In this document: positions 17,313-26,842 of the stretch, one piece after another | How the letters are laid out: every line of letters starts with the position of its first letter | Numbering within the stretch: the first letter of the stretch is position 1 | NCBI GenBank assembly: GCA_913061145.1 | Contig: CAJXUQ010000009.1 | Span: 1 to 64,000 of the forward strand | DNA from: an uncultured Haliea sp. | GTDB taxonomy: Bacteria > Pseudomonadota > Gammaproteobacteria > Pseudomonadales > Halieaceae | Direction: 5' to 3' | Length of the DNA: 64,000 nucleotides | The notes under the pieces: generated by a model | What the model was told of the DNA's origin: nothing | The model's input: the letters and a program-made list of their open reading frames with translations, nothing else | Databases searched by the model: none | Position numbers and translations under genes: made by a program

Positions 17313-18455
17313 TCATCGCCGGCCCGAATCGCTGGTAGCCACGGCCATCAGCACGCCAAAACCGGCCATCAGTGTGACCACGGACGTCCCTCCGGCGCTG
17401 ACCAGGGGAAGCGGCACACCCACCACCGGCAACAGGCCGGCGACCATGCCCATGTTAACAAAGATGTAGACGAAAAACGTCAGGGTGATGCTGCCCGCAA
17501 CCATACAGCCGAAATTGCTCTTCGCGTTCACGGCAATCCAGAAACCGCGCAGGACGATCAGCAGATACAGCGCGATCAGTACCAGCACGCCGCGCATGCC
17601 GAACTCTTCCGCAAGCACCGCAATGATGAAATCGGTATGGCTTTCCGGCAGAAAGTCGAGTTGGGACTGGGTGCCGTTGAGCCACCCCTTGCCCTCCCAG
17701 CCACCGGAACCTATGGCGGTTTTCGACTGGATAATATTCCAGCCAGCGCCCAGCTTGTCGCTCTCCGGGTTGAGCAGGGTGAGGATGCGCTGTTTCTGGT
17801 AGTCCTTCAGCACATACATCCACACCGGCCATGCGGAGAGACAGGCCAGGACGAAGGCCCCCACGATGTATGCCCAGCCTATGCCCGCCATGAACAGCAC
17901 AAAAAGCCCGCTGGCGGCTATCAGCAGGGCGGTGCCGAGATCCGGCTGCAGCAGGATCAGCACCGAGGGCAGGGCCACCAGCAACAGGCAGGCCAGCACG
18001 TACTTGAAACGCGGCGGTAACGCGCGGGATGACAGGTACCAGGCCACAGTCAGCGGCATCACCAGCTTGAGGATTTCCGAGGGCTGAAAACGGAATCCAC
18101 CCACCGACAGCCAGCGCTGGGCTCCCTTGGCCCCCACGCCAAAAAATATCACCCCCACCAGCAACAGCACACCCAACAGATAAAACCAGGGGGACCAGCG
18201 CTGGTAGCGCTTGAGGTCGATCTGCGCCGCCGCGAACATGACACAGTAGGCGAGCAGGAAGTACTGCCCCTGGCGGATAAGCGCCGGCATTTTCTGGCCC
18301 GACGCACTGTAGAGCACAAACAGGCCGAAGCCGGTGAGCAGCGCCAGCAACAGCAACAGCGGCAGGTCCAGGTGCAGGCGCAGGGCCAGGGGCTGTCTGC
18401 GTGAGAAATCAGAACTCTCACCCGGGAGCTGTAGCTGGCGGACGTAATCACCCAT
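17313..18455 (-). CDS. mrdB: Peptidoglycan polymerase RodA
   Basis: A 380-residue SEDS glycosyltransferase with about ten membrane segments that polymerises lipid II for cell elongation, working with PBP2. Family signatures are GSGGWEGKGWLNGTQSQLDF, the FLPESHTDFI stretch and the C-terminal GVPLPLVSAGGTS. It starts at ATG 18455, inside the end of mrdA (8 base overlap), the usual coupled arrangement for this enzyme pair. Confidence 0.96.
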   Translation of the reverse strand: MGDYVRQLQLPGESSDFSRRQPLALRLHLDLPLLLLLALLTGFGLFVLYSASGQKMPALIRQGQYFLLAYCVMFAAAQIDLKRYQRWSPWFYLLGVLLLVGVIFFGVGAKGAQRWLSVGGFRFQPSEILKLVMPLTVAWYLSSRALPPRFKYVLACLLLVALPSVLILLQPDLGTALLIAASGLFVLFMAGIGWAYIVGAFVLACLSAWPVWMYVLKDYQKQRILTLLNPESDKLGAGWNIIQSKTAIGSGGWEGKGWLNGTQSQLDFLPESHTDFIIAVLAEEFGMRGVLVLIALYLLIVLRGFWIAVNAKSNFGCMVAGSITLTFFVYIFVNMGMVAGLLPVVGVPLPLVSAGGTSVVTLMAGFGVLMAVATSDSGRR

Positions 18456-20325
18456 CGGTCTGCTCCTCTGCCACCCCGTCGACTGGCTCGGGGTCATCGA
18501 CCAGCCAGGCGTCCAGCACGGCCCGGGCGATGGGCGAGGCCGCGGAGGCCCCGCCGCCATTCTCCACAATCACTGCGACGGCAATGGTGGGCGCCTCGTA
18601 GGGCGCGAAGGCGATGAACAGCCCGTGGTTGCGGTGCCGTTCGGCCACATCGGCCTCCACGTAAATCGCATTCTGCGCAATGCCGATGACCTGTGAAGTA
18701 CCCGTTTTACTGGCCATTTCGTAGCGTATACCCTCGCCGATCTTGCGCGCCGTGCCCCGGGCACTGTGCACGACTGCCCGCATGGATTCGTGCACCGCCT
18801 CCCAGTAGGCCGGGGGGGCCGATAGTGTCTCGACAGGTTCATTCGGCAGTTCCTGGCCCGCCACGCTGCGCAGCAGGCGCGGCGTGCGCCACTGCCCACG
18901 GGTGGCGAGAACACTGGTCGCCGCCGCCAGTTGCATGGGTGTCGCCAGCATGTAGCCCTGACCGATCCCGGCACTCAGGGTTTCTCCCGGGTACCAGGGC
19001 TGGTTCATGGCGTCACGCTTCCAGCGGGTGGAGGGCAGCACACCGGGGCGCTCGTTGGTTGTGTCCACCTGGGTGCGCTTGCCGAGGCCATAACCAGAGA
19101 GGTACTCGTGCATGCGGTCTATCGTGAGACGCCGGGCGAGGTCGTAAAAGTAGACGTCGCAGGACTCTGCAACGGCCATGTGCATGTCCACACGGGGGGC
19201 ATGCCCTGTGCCACGGATCTTCAGGATCCAGTCGCGATAGCGGCGGGAGTCTCCCGGGAGGCTGTACCAGCCGGGGTCCGGGACGGTGGTTTCCGGCGTC
19301 ACCAGCCCCGCCTGCAGCCCTGCCATGGCCATCATTGGCTTCACCGTGGAGCCCGGCGGGTACTGGCCCTGTATGGCGCGGTTGAACAGGGGCACGTCCG
19401 GGGAATTGCGCAGCGCCTGGTAATCCGCAGAACTGATGCCGTTGACGAACAGGTTGGTATCGAAGCCCGGGGTGGAAACCAGTGCCAGCACGCCGCCGGT
19501 CCAGGGATCGATGGCGACCACGGCGCCGCGTTGTTCACCCAGCGCCTCCAGCGCGGTCTGCTGCAGCTCAAAGTCCAGGTGCAGCGTGATATCCGCACCC
19601 GGCACCGGGTCGAAGCGCTCCAGCACCCTCAGCACACGTCCATGCGCATTGGTTTCCACATTCTGATACCCCACCTCCCCGTGCAGCAGGTCTTCGTAGA
19701 ATTTCTCCACCCCCACCTTGCCCACATGAAAGGTGCCGCGGTAGTCGCGCTCATCCAGGCTTTGCGCCTCCTGCTCATTGATCCGCCCGACATACCCCAC
19801 CGCATGGGAGAACAGGGGGCCATGCGGATAGTGCCGCACCAGCTGCGCATCCACTGTGACACCCGGCATGCGGTGCCGGTTCACCGCCAACAGGGCGCGC
19901 TCTTCCTCGGTCAGCCGAAAACGCAGGGGCACCGCCTCGTAGGGACGACGACGCTGCAGCTTCTGCTGGAAGTTTTCGAGGTCGGACTCCGAAATGGGCA
20001 GCAGCGTCTGCAACTCCGCCAGCGTGGCATCGAGATCCTCCACGCGCTCGCGGACGATGGACAGGATATGGCTGGGCCGGTTGTCGGCCAGCAGCACGCC
20101 GTTGCGGTCGTAGATCAGGCCGCGTTTGGGGGGCAGGGGCTGCAATTGCACCCGGTTGCGGTCGGACTGGGTACGATAGATCTCGTAATCATTGATTTGC
20201 AGGTCGTAGTACCGCGCCAGTATCACGCCCAGCAAGGCCAGCACCAGCAGCACTGAAAACAGGATCCGGGTAATGAACAGGCGGGCTTCACCGCCGGGGT
20301 CCTTAAGAGGAATGTGCTGTGGCAT
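18448..20325 (-). CDS. mrdA: Penicillin-binding protein 2, elongation transpeptidase
   Basis: A 625-residue class B PBP of the rod complex. One N-terminal membrane helix (about 17-38), a pedestal domain, then the transpeptidase domain with Ser326-Thr-Val-Lys329, the SxN-equivalent Ser388-Cys-Asp390 and Lys540-Thr-Gly542. It cross-links the glycan made by RodA. Start at MPQHIPLKDP (20325) has homologous character; the longer frame to 20400 would overlap rlmH by 40 bases. Confidence 0.96.
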   Translation of the reverse strand: MPQHIPLKDPGGEARLFITRILFSVLLVLALLGVILARYYDLQINDYEIYRTQSDRNRVQLQPLPPKRGLIYDRNGVLLADNRPSHILSIVRERVEDLDATLAELQTLLPISESDLENFQQKLQRRRPYEAVPLRFRLTEEERALLAVNRHRMPGVTVDAQLVRHYPHGPLFSHAVGYVGRINEQEAQSLDERDYRGTFHVGKVGVEKFYEDLLHGEVGYQNVETNAHGRVLRVLERFDPVPGADITLHLDFELQQTALEALGEQRGAVVAIDPWTGGVLALVSTPGFDTNLFVNGISSADYQALRNSPDVPLFNRAIQGQYPPGSTVKPMMAMAGLQAGLVTPETTVPDPGWYSLPGDSRRYRDWILKIRGTGHAPRVDMHMAVAESCDVYFYDLARRLTIDRMHEYLSGYGLGKRTQVDTTNERPGVLPSTRWKRDAMNQPWYPGETLSAGIGQGYMLATPMQLAAATSVLATRGQWRTPRLLRSVAGQELPNEPVETLSAPPAYWEAVHESMRAVVHSARGTARKIGEGIRYEMASKTGTSQVIGIAQNAIYVEADVAERHRNHGLFIAFAPYEAPTIAVAVIVENGGGASAASPIARAVLDAWLVDDPEPVDGVAEEQTDG

Positions 20326-20360
20326 GTCGTGCAGGGCCCGCGAGGTGGCTGGCTGGTGCG

Positions 20361-20831
20361 TCAGGCGCGATGATACGGGTGCCCGGCAGTGATTGTCCAA
20401 GCCCGGTACAGCTGTTCTGCAAGCACCACGCGCACCAGAGGGTGCGGCAGGGTGAGCGCGCTCAGTGACCAGCGCTGCTGAGCGCGCTGCAGGCAGTCCT
20501 GCGACAGACCGTCTGGACCACCAATCAGCAGGCTGACATGGGTCCCCGCCATCTGCCAGTCACTGAGTTCCTCTGCGAGTTGCTCAGTGCTCCACGCGGC
20601 GCCACGCACATCGAGTGCAATGACCCGGTCGCCCTCGGGCAGCGCCTTGAGAATCTGTTCGCCCTCGCGCAGCCGGAGCTGCTCCGGGCTGGTATCGCGT
20701 CCACGCCGGGCCAGGGGCAACTCACGCCACTCCAGGCGAATCTCCCGAGGCAGCCTGCGGCTGTAGTCCGCGACACCTTCGTTGACCCAGGCAGGCATTT
20801 TGCCGCCCACGGTAATGACCGTCAGACGCAT
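20361..20831 (-). CDS. rlmH: 23S rRNA pseudouridine(1915) methyltransferase RlmH
   Basis: A 156-residue SPOUT methyltransferase that methylates pseudouridine 1915 in helix 69 of 23S rRNA using SAM. It shows LLIGGPDGLS (the SAM-binding trefoil loop) and the C-terminal signature LPHPLVRVVLAEQLYRAW. ATG 20831 overlaps the rsfS stop by one base (TGATG), so the two are coupled. Confidence 0.96.
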   Translation of the reverse strand: MRLTVITVGGKMPAWVNEGVADYSRRLPREIRLEWRELPLARRGRDTSPEQLRLREGEQILKALPEGDRVIALDVRGAAWSTEQLAEELSDWQMAGTHVSLLIGGPDGLSQDCLQRAQQRWSLSALTLPHPLVRVVLAEQLYRAWTITAGHPYHRA

Positions 20832-21166
20832 CAACCACTCTGCCCGGTATCGACCCAGAGCCGCTCAAGGTCATAGAAATCGCGGGTCGCGGGCAGCATC
20901 ACATGCACCACCACATCACCGAAATCCACCAGAACCCATTCGCCCGGGTTTTCGCCCTCAACCCCCAGCGGGCGGATGCCTTCTTTTTTGGCTTCCATGC
21001 AGACATTATCCGCGAGGGACTTGACGTGCCGGTTGGAGGTGCCACTGGCGATGACCAGGTAATCCATGACGTCAGTCAGGTCTCTCACATCCAGGGTGAC
21101 GGTGTTGACCGCCTTCAGCTCATCCAGGGCATTGATGACGAGTTCTTTCAGGTTTTCGGCTTGCAT
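20831..21166 (-). CDS. rsfS: Ribosome silencing factor RsfS
   Basis: A 111-residue protein that binds ribosomal protein L14 and blocks joining of the subunits when nutrients are low. The conserved core [20 protein letters not shown] and [16 protein letters not shown] is complete. Located between nadD (20 bases) and rlmH, the standard order. Confidence 0.96.
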   Translation of the reverse strand: MQAENLKELVINALDELKAVNTVTLDVRDLTDVMDYLVIASGTSNRHVKSLADNVCMEAKKEGIRPLGVEGENPGEWVLVDFGDVVVHVMLPATRDFYDLERLWVDTGQSG

Positions 21167-21186
21167 CCGGTGTTGTTCTCTCCAGT

Positions 21187-21858
21187 TCAGAAATCGATGC
21201 CAGCCGCGTACAGCTGGTGCTTTTCAATATAGTCTAGTACCGGCTCAGGGAGCAGGTAACGCGGGGAACGCCCCGCAGCGCACAGGGCACGAATCTCGGT
21301 TGAGGAAATGTCCAGGGGCCGCAGTTCCAGCACCAGCACCGCTCCGGCAGGGTGTTGCTGCACTGCCGAGGGCTCCGCCGCCCTGTGCCGCGTCAGCCAG
21401 TCTGCCACTGCACCCTGCTCGGGCAACTGCCAGCCGGGCCGCGCGATCACCACAATATGCGCAAAGTCGAGCAGCGCCTGCCAGCGATGCCAGCGGTCCA
21501 GGCCGAGCAGCGCATCGCAGCCCAGCACCAGACTCAGGCTGCGCTGTGGCCCATATTCAGCGCGCAGTTCCTGCAGGCTGTCGACCGTCCACGAGGGCCC
21601 GCTGCGCGCCAGTTCACGACGGTCACAGCACAGGCGGGGTTCACCCAGGATCGCCAGCTCCACCATGTCGGCACGGCGCGTCGCCGGGCAATCCGGCGCA
21701 TCGCGATGCGGCGGCGTGGCGCAGGGCATCAGGTGCAGCCGGGCAAAGCCAAGGCGCTCGACCAGTTCCAGCGCAGAGCGCAGGTGCCCGTTGTGTATCG
21801 GGTTGAAAGTCCCGCCAAGGATGGCAACCGGAGCGACACTGGCCTCGGGCAGCGTCAA
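21187..21858 (-). CDS. nadD: Nicotinate-nucleotide adenylyltransferase NadD
   Basis: A 223-residue enzyme making deamido-NAD from nicotinate mononucleotide and ATP. The nucleotidyltransferase motif [12 protein letters not shown] is at about 15-26 and the C-terminal ISSTEIR motif is present. Overlaps the end of proA by 4 bases, as in pseudomonads. Confidence 0.96.
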   Translation of the reverse strand: MTLPEASVAPVAILGGTFNPIHNGHLRSALELVERLGFARLHLMPCATPPHRDAPDCPATRRADMVELAILGEPRLCCDRRELARSGPSWTVDSLQELRAEYGPQRSLSLVLGCDALLGLDRWHRWQALLDFAHIVVIARPGWQLPEQGAVADWLTRHRAAEPSAVQQHPAGAVLVLELRPLDISSTEIRALCAAGRSPRYLLPEPVLDYIEKHQLYAAGIDF

Positions 21859-23111
21859 CAGCGAACCTGCCCCTCGCCAAATACCACGTACTTGCGCGAT
21901 GTCAGGCCTTCCAGACCCACCGGCCCGCGGGCGTGCAGCTTGTCGGTGGAAATACCGATTTCCGCACCCAGTCCGTATTCAAATCCATCGGCAAAGCGCG
22001 TTGAGGCATTGATCATGACAGAGCTGGAATCCACTTCTCGCAGGAACCGCATGGCGCGTCCGTGGTGCTGCGTGACGATGCTGTCGGTGTGCTGTGACCC
22101 GTAATGATTGATGTGCGCAATGGCGTCATCAAGCCCGTCAACGATGCGCAGGGCAAGCACGGGCGCCAGGTATTCCTCAAACCAGTCCTGTTCAGTGGCG
22201 GCCTGCACGCCCGGCAGGATGGCGCTGCTGCGGGCACAGCCCCGCAGTTCGACACCTTTGGCGGCGAAGGCCTCGGCCAGGCGCGGCAGCAATACCGGCG
22301 CCTCTCCCGCCGCGACAAGCAGCGTTTCCATGGTGTTACAGGTGCCGTAGCGGTGAGTCTTGGCATTCACCGCAATGGCCACCGCCATGTCGTGGTCTGC
22401 GCCGGCATCGATGTATACATGGCAGACGCCGTCGAGGTGCTTGATCACCGGCACGCGGGCGTCGCGGCTGATGCGCTCAATCAGGCTCTTGCCACCGCGG
22501 GGGATGATCACATCCACATACTCGGGCATGCCGATCAGCGCACCCACCGCAGCCCGGTCGGCGGTTTCCACGACCTGCACCGCGGCAGCCGGCAGACCCG
22601 CCTGCCTGAGCCCCGAGGCGATACAGGCGGCGATCGCACGGTTAGAGGCCAGCGACTCGGACCCGCCGCGCAGGATCGTGGCATTCGCCGACTTCAGGCA
22701 GAGACTGGCCGCCTCCACGGTGACGTTGGGGCGCGACTCGTAAATGATGCCGATCACCCCCAGCGGCACCCGCATGCGGCCGACCTGGATGCCGCTCGGC
22801 ATGCGGTTGACGTCACTGATGCTGCCCACCGGGTCGGCAAGCGCCGCCACCTGCTGCAAACCCTGCAGCATGGCATCGATCCGCGCCGGGGTGAGCTCCA
22901 GGCGATCCAGCAGCGGCGCATCGAGCCCGCGCTCGCGACCCCGGGCGAGGTCCTCGGCATTGGCTTGCGCCAGGCTGTCGCGGGCAGCATCCAGCGCCTC
23001 GCAGGTCGCCAGCAGGGCGGCATTGCGCTGCGCCGTACTCGACGCCGCCAGCTGTCGCGAGGCGGCGCGCGCCGCGCTCCCCAGCTCCTGCATGTAATGC
23101 TCAATGCTCAT
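21855..23111 (-). CDS. proA: Gamma-glutamyl phosphate reductase ProA
   Basis: A 418-residue NADPH-dependent reductase of the aldehyde-dehydrogenase fold, catalysing the second step of proline synthesis. Recognisable segments are [24 protein letters not shown], and the catalytic cysteine in [14 protein letters not shown]. Start at [11 protein letters not shown] (23111); a longer frame would run into the upstream divergent gene's leader. First gene of the run proA-nadD-rsfS-rlmH-mrdA-mrdB. Confidence 0.95.
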   Translation of the reverse strand: MSIEHYMQELGSAARAASRQLAASSTAQRNAALLATCEALDAARDSLAQANAEDLARGRERGLDAPLLDRLELTPARIDAMLQGLQQVAALADPVGSISDVNRMPSGIQVGRMRVPLGVIGIIYESRPNVTVEAASLCLKSANATILRGGSESLASNRAIAACIASGLRQAGLPAAAVQVVETADRAAVGALIGMPEYVDVIIPRGGKSLIERISRDARVPVIKHLDGVCHVYIDAGADHDMAVAIAVNAKTHRYGTCNTMETLLVAAGEAPVLLPRLAEAFAAKGVELRGCARSSAILPGVQAATEQDWFEEYLAPVLALRIVDGLDDAIAHINHYGSQHTDSIVTQHHGRAMRFLREVDSSSVMINASTRFADGFEYGLGAEIGISTDKLHARGPVGLEGLTSRKYVVFGEGQVRC

Positions 23112-23199
23112 TCCGCTTCCCGTGCCTGTTTCGCCGCCGATTATACCTGAAGCCCGGGGCGGGTGTGCTAATCTGCTGACAGACCGCACAGGAGCCCCC

Positions 23200-23835
23200 A
23201 TGAACGACTTGCCCACCCTCGAATGCTTCTACGACTGTTCCAGCCCCTGGACCTACCTCGCCTTCCACCGCCTGCAACCCCTGTGCCGCGACCTGGGCAT
23301 CGCGGTCGACTGGCGCCCGATCCTCGTCGGCGGGGTGTTCAATGCGGTCAACCAGGGGCTGTATGCGGCCCGGGAAAGCATGTTCAACAATCCCCGCCGC
23401 CTGGGCCACTACCAGAAAGACCTCGCGGACTGGGCGGAGTATTGCGGCCTCACCATCCGTCACCCGGACGTGTTCCCGGTGAACTCGGCAGGCGCGATGC
23501 GCGGCGCCCTGTTCGCTGCCGAACAGGGGCTGCTGGTACCCTGGTCAGAGGCCGTGTTCGCCGCCTACTGGGGCGACAACCAGGACATCTCGCAGCAGGA
23601 CGTACTCGCGCAGCTGGCTGCGGATGTGGGTCTGGACCCGGCAGCGACGCTGGCTGCGACCCGCGACCCTCACTACAAGGCGCTGCTGCGCACCAACACC
23701 GATGAGCTGGTGGAACGGGGCGGCTACGGCTCTCCGACGCTGTTCATCAACGGGTCGGACATGTATTTCGGAAACGACCGCCTGCCACTGGTGGAGTACC
23801 GCATCAGGCAGTGCCTCGCCGGTGAAGGGCGCTGA
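23200..23835 (+). CDS. 2-hydroxychromene-2-carboxylate isomerase/DsbA-like (kappa-GST) protein
   Basis: A 211-residue thioredoxin-fold protein of the DsbA/kappa-GST class. The N-terminal active-site stretch is [12 protein letters not shown], where the Ser of the SPW motif binds glutathione in HCCA isomerases, and a cis-Pro loop GSPTLFING lies near the C-terminus. HCCA isomerases act in naphthalene-type degradation, but many family members with this context are uncharacterised. ATG 23200 with GGAG seven bases upstream. Divergent from proA across an 88-base gap. Confidence 0.82.
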   Translation: MNDLPTLECFYDCSSPWTYLAFHRLQPLCRDLGIAVDWRPILVGGVFNAVNQGLYAARESMFNNPRRLGHYQKDLADWAEYCGLTIRHPDVFPVNSAGAMRGALFAAEQGLLVPWSEAVFAAYWGDNQDISQQDVLAQLAADVGLDPAATLAATRDPHYKALLRTNTDELVERGGYGSPTLFINGSDMYFGNDRLPLVEYRIRQCLAGEGR

Positions 23836-23862
23836 GGCCCGGGGCCCGGGCCGCGCCCGGCG

Positions 23863-24192
23863 TCAGCTGGCGCTCTGGGCGGCAGCGGCTTCCTTGACCA
23901 GCGCCAGCAGTTCACCGCTGGCGTGCATCTCGGTGACGATATCGCAACCACCGATGAGTTCGCCGTTGATCCACAACTGCGGGAAGGTCGGCCAGTTCGC
24001 GTACTTGGGCAGGTTGGCGCGAATATCGGGGTTGGACAGTACATCCACGTAGGCGAAGCGCTCACCGCAGGCCATCAGGGCCTGTACAGTCTGCGCGGAA
24101 AACCCGCACTGCGGCTGGTTGGGGGAGCCTTTCATGTACAGCAGAATGCTGTTGCTCTGAATCTGCTCCTTGATCGTGTCGAGAATATCCAT
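23863..24192 (-). CDS. grxD: Monothiol glutaredoxin, Grx4 family
   Basis: A 109-residue CGFS-type glutaredoxin (motif in PQCGFSAQ) with the WPTFPQLWINGELIGG stretch that follows in this family. These proteins bind a [2Fe-2S] cluster with glutathione and pass it to client proteins, often with BolA. Start at ATG 24192; the longer open frame beyond it is only the argD promoter region read backwards. Confidence 0.95.
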   Translation of the reverse strand: MDILDTIKEQIQSNSILLYMKGSPNQPQCGFSAQTVQALMACGERFAYVDVLSNPDIRANLPKYANWPTFPQLWINGELIGGCDIVTEMHASGELLALVKEAAAAQSAS

Positions 24193-24331
24193 AGTGTTCC
24201 ATGCCTGTGTTGGGGGTGCGTGTTGGACCCATTGCGAAGGCGGAAGTTTACCCGATCCGGGGAGAAAACGCAGGCACGATGCGGGCAGGCTGTACGGGGC
24301 GCGGTAGGCTGACCGGGTCGCGGCAAGGCAA

Positions 24332-24360
24332 TTGCCAAGCTCTCGCAATGCCGCTAATAT
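24332..24360 (+). promoter_or_regulatory. Putative sigma70 promoter of argD
   Basis: TTGCCA (24332-24337) and TAATAT (24355-24360) with the ideal 17-base spacer, about 80 bases before the argD GTG at 24441. No obvious ArgR box was found beside it. Confidence 0.5.
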
Positions 24361-24440
24361 CACGGTCTGACAGGCAGCTAGCGCTGCCTTTTTGCGTTTC
24401 TGGGCCCCTGAGCGGGCCCTGCCATTGGGGAGAAAAGCCG

Positions 24441-25607
24441 GTGTCCGCGTTGATGCAAACCTATGCAAGGCTGCCCGTGACCTTCAGTCACGGCGAAGGT
24501 GTCTACCTGGTGGACACCGATGGCCGACGCTATCTGGATGCATTGTCCGGCATCAGCGTCACCAACCTGGGCCATGCACATCCCGCCGTGACCGAGGCCG
24601 TACGGCGCCAGGCGGGGCGCCTGCTGCACACCTCGAACCTCTACCACATTGCTGCGCAGGAGGCGCTGGCCGACGCCCTGACGGCCGTCTCCGGCATGGA
24701 GACCGCCTTCTTCTGCAACTCCGGCGCGGAAGCCAATGAAGCCGCCATCAAACTGGCCCGGCTGTACGGCCACCAGCGCGGCGTGGAAAAGCCCGCGGTC
24801 ATCGTGTTCGAGAACGCCTTCCACGGCCGCACCCTCGCCACCCTCAGCGCCACCGGCAACCGCAAGATCCAGGCGGGCTTTGAACCGCTGGTATCGGGCT
24901 TTATACGGGCGCCCCTGAACGACCTGGCGGCCGTGCAGCAAATCGCCGCCAACAACCCGGACGTGGTGGCAATACTGGTGGAGCCGATTCAGGGCGAAGG
25001 CGGTATCAGGGTCGCGGACACGGCGTTCATGCAGGGCCTGCGCGCACTCTGCGACGCTCGGGGCTGGCTGCTGATGCTCGACGAAGTGCAGTGCGGCAAC
25101 GGCCGGGCCGGCCACTATTTCGCCTGCCAGGGTATGGGTGTGGTGCCGGATGTGATCACCACCGCCAAGGGGCTGGGCAATGGCGTGCCCATCGGCGCCT
25201 GCCTGGCCCACGGCCCGGCAGCAACCGTGTTCAGGGCAGGCCACCACGGCTCCACTTACGGCGGCAACCCGCTGGCCTGTGCGGCCGGGCTTGCCGTGGT
25301 GAATACGGTGATCAATGAAGGGCTGGCGAAACGGGCCACCGCGGCGGGCGCACACCTGCTGCAGCGGCTGGAAGCGGCCCTGCAGGGTTGCGACAACCTG
25401 GTCGAGATACGCGGTCGCGGCCTGATGATCGGTGTGCAGTTGCGCCGTGAATGTGGCGACCTGGTACAACGTGCGTTGGCAGCGGGGCTGCTCATCAACG
25501 TCACAGCGGGCGACACCATCCGCCTGCTGCCGCCGCTGATCTGCAGCGACGCACAGCTGGACGAACTGGCCGCAGGCCTCAATACATTGATCCGGGACTT
25601 CGATTGA
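24441..25607 (+). CDS. argD: Acetylornithine/succinyldiaminopimelate aminotransferase
   Basis: A 388-residue class III PLP aminotransferase converting N-acetylglutamate semialdehyde to N-acetylornithine. The PLP lysine is Lys243 in ITTAKGLGNGVPIGA, and CNSGAEANEAAIKLAR and LDEVQCGNGR are the cofactor-binding segments. Start at GTG 24441 is chosen because GGGGAGA sits seven bases upstream and the protein then begins MSALMQTYARLPV, typical of the family. Followed by argF after 32 bases. Confidence 0.94.
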   Translation: MSALMQTYARLPVTFSHGEGVYLVDTDGRRYLDALSGISVTNLGHAHPAVTEAVRRQAGRLLHTSNLYHIAAQEALADALTAVSGMETAFFCNSGAEANEAAIKLARLYGHQRGVEKPAVIVFENAFHGRTLATLSATGNRKIQAGFEPLVSGFIRAPLNDLAAVQQIAANNPDVVAILVEPIQGEGGIRVADTAFMQGLRALCDARGWLLMLDEVQCGNGRAGHYFACQGMGVVPDVITTAKGLGNGVPIGACLAHGPAATVFRAGHHGSTYGGNPLACAAGLAVVNTVINEGLAKRATAAGAHLLQRLEAALQGCDNLVEIRGRGLMIGVQLRRECGDLVQRALAAGLLINVTAGDTIRLLPPLICSDAQLDELAAGLNTLIRDFD

Positions 25608-25639
25608 AGCCCGGACCAGCGCTTTAGCAGGAAACTCTC

Positions 25640-26551
25640 ATGGCGTCACCCCGGCACTTCCTCACCCTGCTCGATTTCAGCCCCGACGAATTGCAGTCAC
25701 TGATCAATCGCGCCAGCGAATTGAAACAGGGGCACCGCGCGGGCGCCGACCAGCGTCGCTTCCCGGGCAAGGTGCTGGCGATGATCTTTGCCAAGTCCTC
25801 GACCCGCACCCGCGTCTCCTTTGAGGCCGGCATGGCACAGCTCGGCGGGCATGCCATGTTCCTGTCACCCCAGGATACCCAACTGGGCCGCGGCGAACCC
25901 GTGGAAGACAGCGCACGGGTGATCTCCTCCATGGTGGATGTGGTGATGATCCGCACCTTCGGCCACGACATCGTGGAACGCTTTGCGGCCCACTCCTCGG
26001 TGCCCGTGATCAACGCGCTCACCGATGACTTCCACCCCTGCCAGCTGCTGGCGGATATGCAGACCTGGCAGGAGCACCGGGGCCCCATGGCGGGCAAGAC
26101 CGCCGCCTGGGTCGGCGACGGCAACAATATGTGCCAGTCCTATATCAACGCCGCACGGCAGTTCGACTTCAAGCTGCGCATCGCCTGCCCCCCCGGATTT
26201 GAACCCCGCGCCGACCTGCTGCGCGACAACCGCGACCGGGTGGAGCTCAGTCATGACCCGGTTACGGCAGTGCGCGGCGCCGACCTCGTGGTGACCGATG
26301 TCTGGGCCTCGATGGGCCAGGAAAAAGAACAGCAGACCCGCGCGCGCCAGTTTGCACCCTACCAGGTGAACGAAGCCCTGATGGCGCACGCCGCCAGCGA
26401 TGCCCTCTACCTGCACTGTCTGCCGGCCCATCGCGGCGAGGAGATCAGCGCGGGGCTCATGGATGCGCCGGATACGGTGATCTGGGACGAGGCGGAAAAC
26501 CGGCTGCACGCCCAGAAGGCGCTGCTGGAGTTTCTGCTGCAGGGCGGCTAA
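25640..26551 (+). CDS. argF: Ornithine carbamoyltransferase
   Basis: A 303-residue anabolic enzyme forming citrulline from ornithine and carbamoyl phosphate. The carbamoyl-phosphate loop STRTR is at 54-58, HPCQ at 132-135 and the ornithine-site HCLP near residue 257. Probably cotranscribed with argD. Confidence 0.95.
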   Translation: MASPRHFLTLLDFSPDELQSLINRASELKQGHRAGADQRRFPGKVLAMIFAKSSTRTRVSFEAGMAQLGGHAMFLSPQDTQLGRGEPVEDSARVISSMVDVVMIRTFGHDIVERFAAHSSVPVINALTDDFHPCQLLADMQTWQEHRGPMAGKTAAWVGDGNNMCQSYINAARQFDFKLRIACPPGFEPRADLLRDNRDRVELSHDPVTAVRGADLVVTDVWASMGQEKEQQTRARQFAPYQVNEALMAHAASDALYLHCLPAHRGEEISAGLMDAPDTVIWDEAENRLHAQKALLEFLLQGG

Positions 26552-26573
26552 TAACCGGGGCGCCTAAACGCAA

Positions 26574-26591
26574 AAATTCTTAGAAGAATTT
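26574..26591. promoter_or_regulatory. Perfect 18-base inverted repeat downstream of argF
   Basis: AAATTCTT (26574-26581) and AAGAATTT (26584-26591) are exact reverse complements with a 2-base centre. It is AT-rich in a GC-rich genome and lies in the 291-base gap before nrdA. It looks like a dimer-protein operator rather than a terminator; the protein is unknown. Confidence 0.45.
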
Positions 26592-26699
26592 ATTTACTCG
26601 CGCCTCTGAACCGCGCTGCTTCACGTCGCGCAAGGGCAACTTCAAGCTCATTGCGGCCTGCGGGGTAAGTGGGTACAGACCTACCGCTTCACCCACAAC

Positions 26700-26708
26700 T
26701 TATCCACA
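26700..26708 (+). promoter_or_regulatory. Perfect DnaA box upstream of nrdA
   Basis: TTATCCACA, identical to the strongest DnaA consensus, 22 bases before the nrdA -35 element. In E. coli the nrdAB promoter is also controlled through DnaA boxes, tying dNTP supply to replication initiation. A single 9-mer can occur by chance, but the site and distance are those expected. Confidence 0.6.
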
Positions 26709-26730
26709 ACATAAACCCAGCCTTGCGGCC

Positions 26731-26759
26731 TTGCATTGCCGGCAGGGTCGCTTTATCTT
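26731..26759 (+). promoter_or_regulatory. Putative sigma70 promoter of nrdAB
   Basis: TTGCAT (26731-26736) and TATCTT (26754-26759) with a 17-base spacer. ATCTTGTGC at the -10 and CACACAATA near 26801 resemble single halves of the NrdR box, but neither is a full palindrome. Confidence 0.45.
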
Positions 26760-26842
26760 GTGCTTTATCCTCCCGGATACCCCAACATGTGGGGCCTCGA
26801 CCACACAATAAGGCTGCCCGCCCCGCGCCGTACGGAGACGCT

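Noticed and set aside
18931-20256. A 441-codon plus-strand frame opposite mrdA
   Set aside because: mrdA is a clear PBP2 with SxxK and KTG motifs; the other frame has no recognisable domain and no proper start context.
23200-23835. Assigning the DsbA-like protein to the catabolic cluster or to naphthalene degradation
   Set aside because: It lies about 10 kb away among housekeeping genes and no aromatic degradation genes surround it.
24378-25469. A 363-codon minus-strand frame opposite argD
   Set aside because: argD is conserved along its whole length; the antisense frame is a compositional artefact.
26754-26809. NrdR boxes before nrdA
   Set aside because: Only single half-sites are seen (ATCTTGTGC and CACACAATA); no 16-base palindrome pair at the expected spacing.
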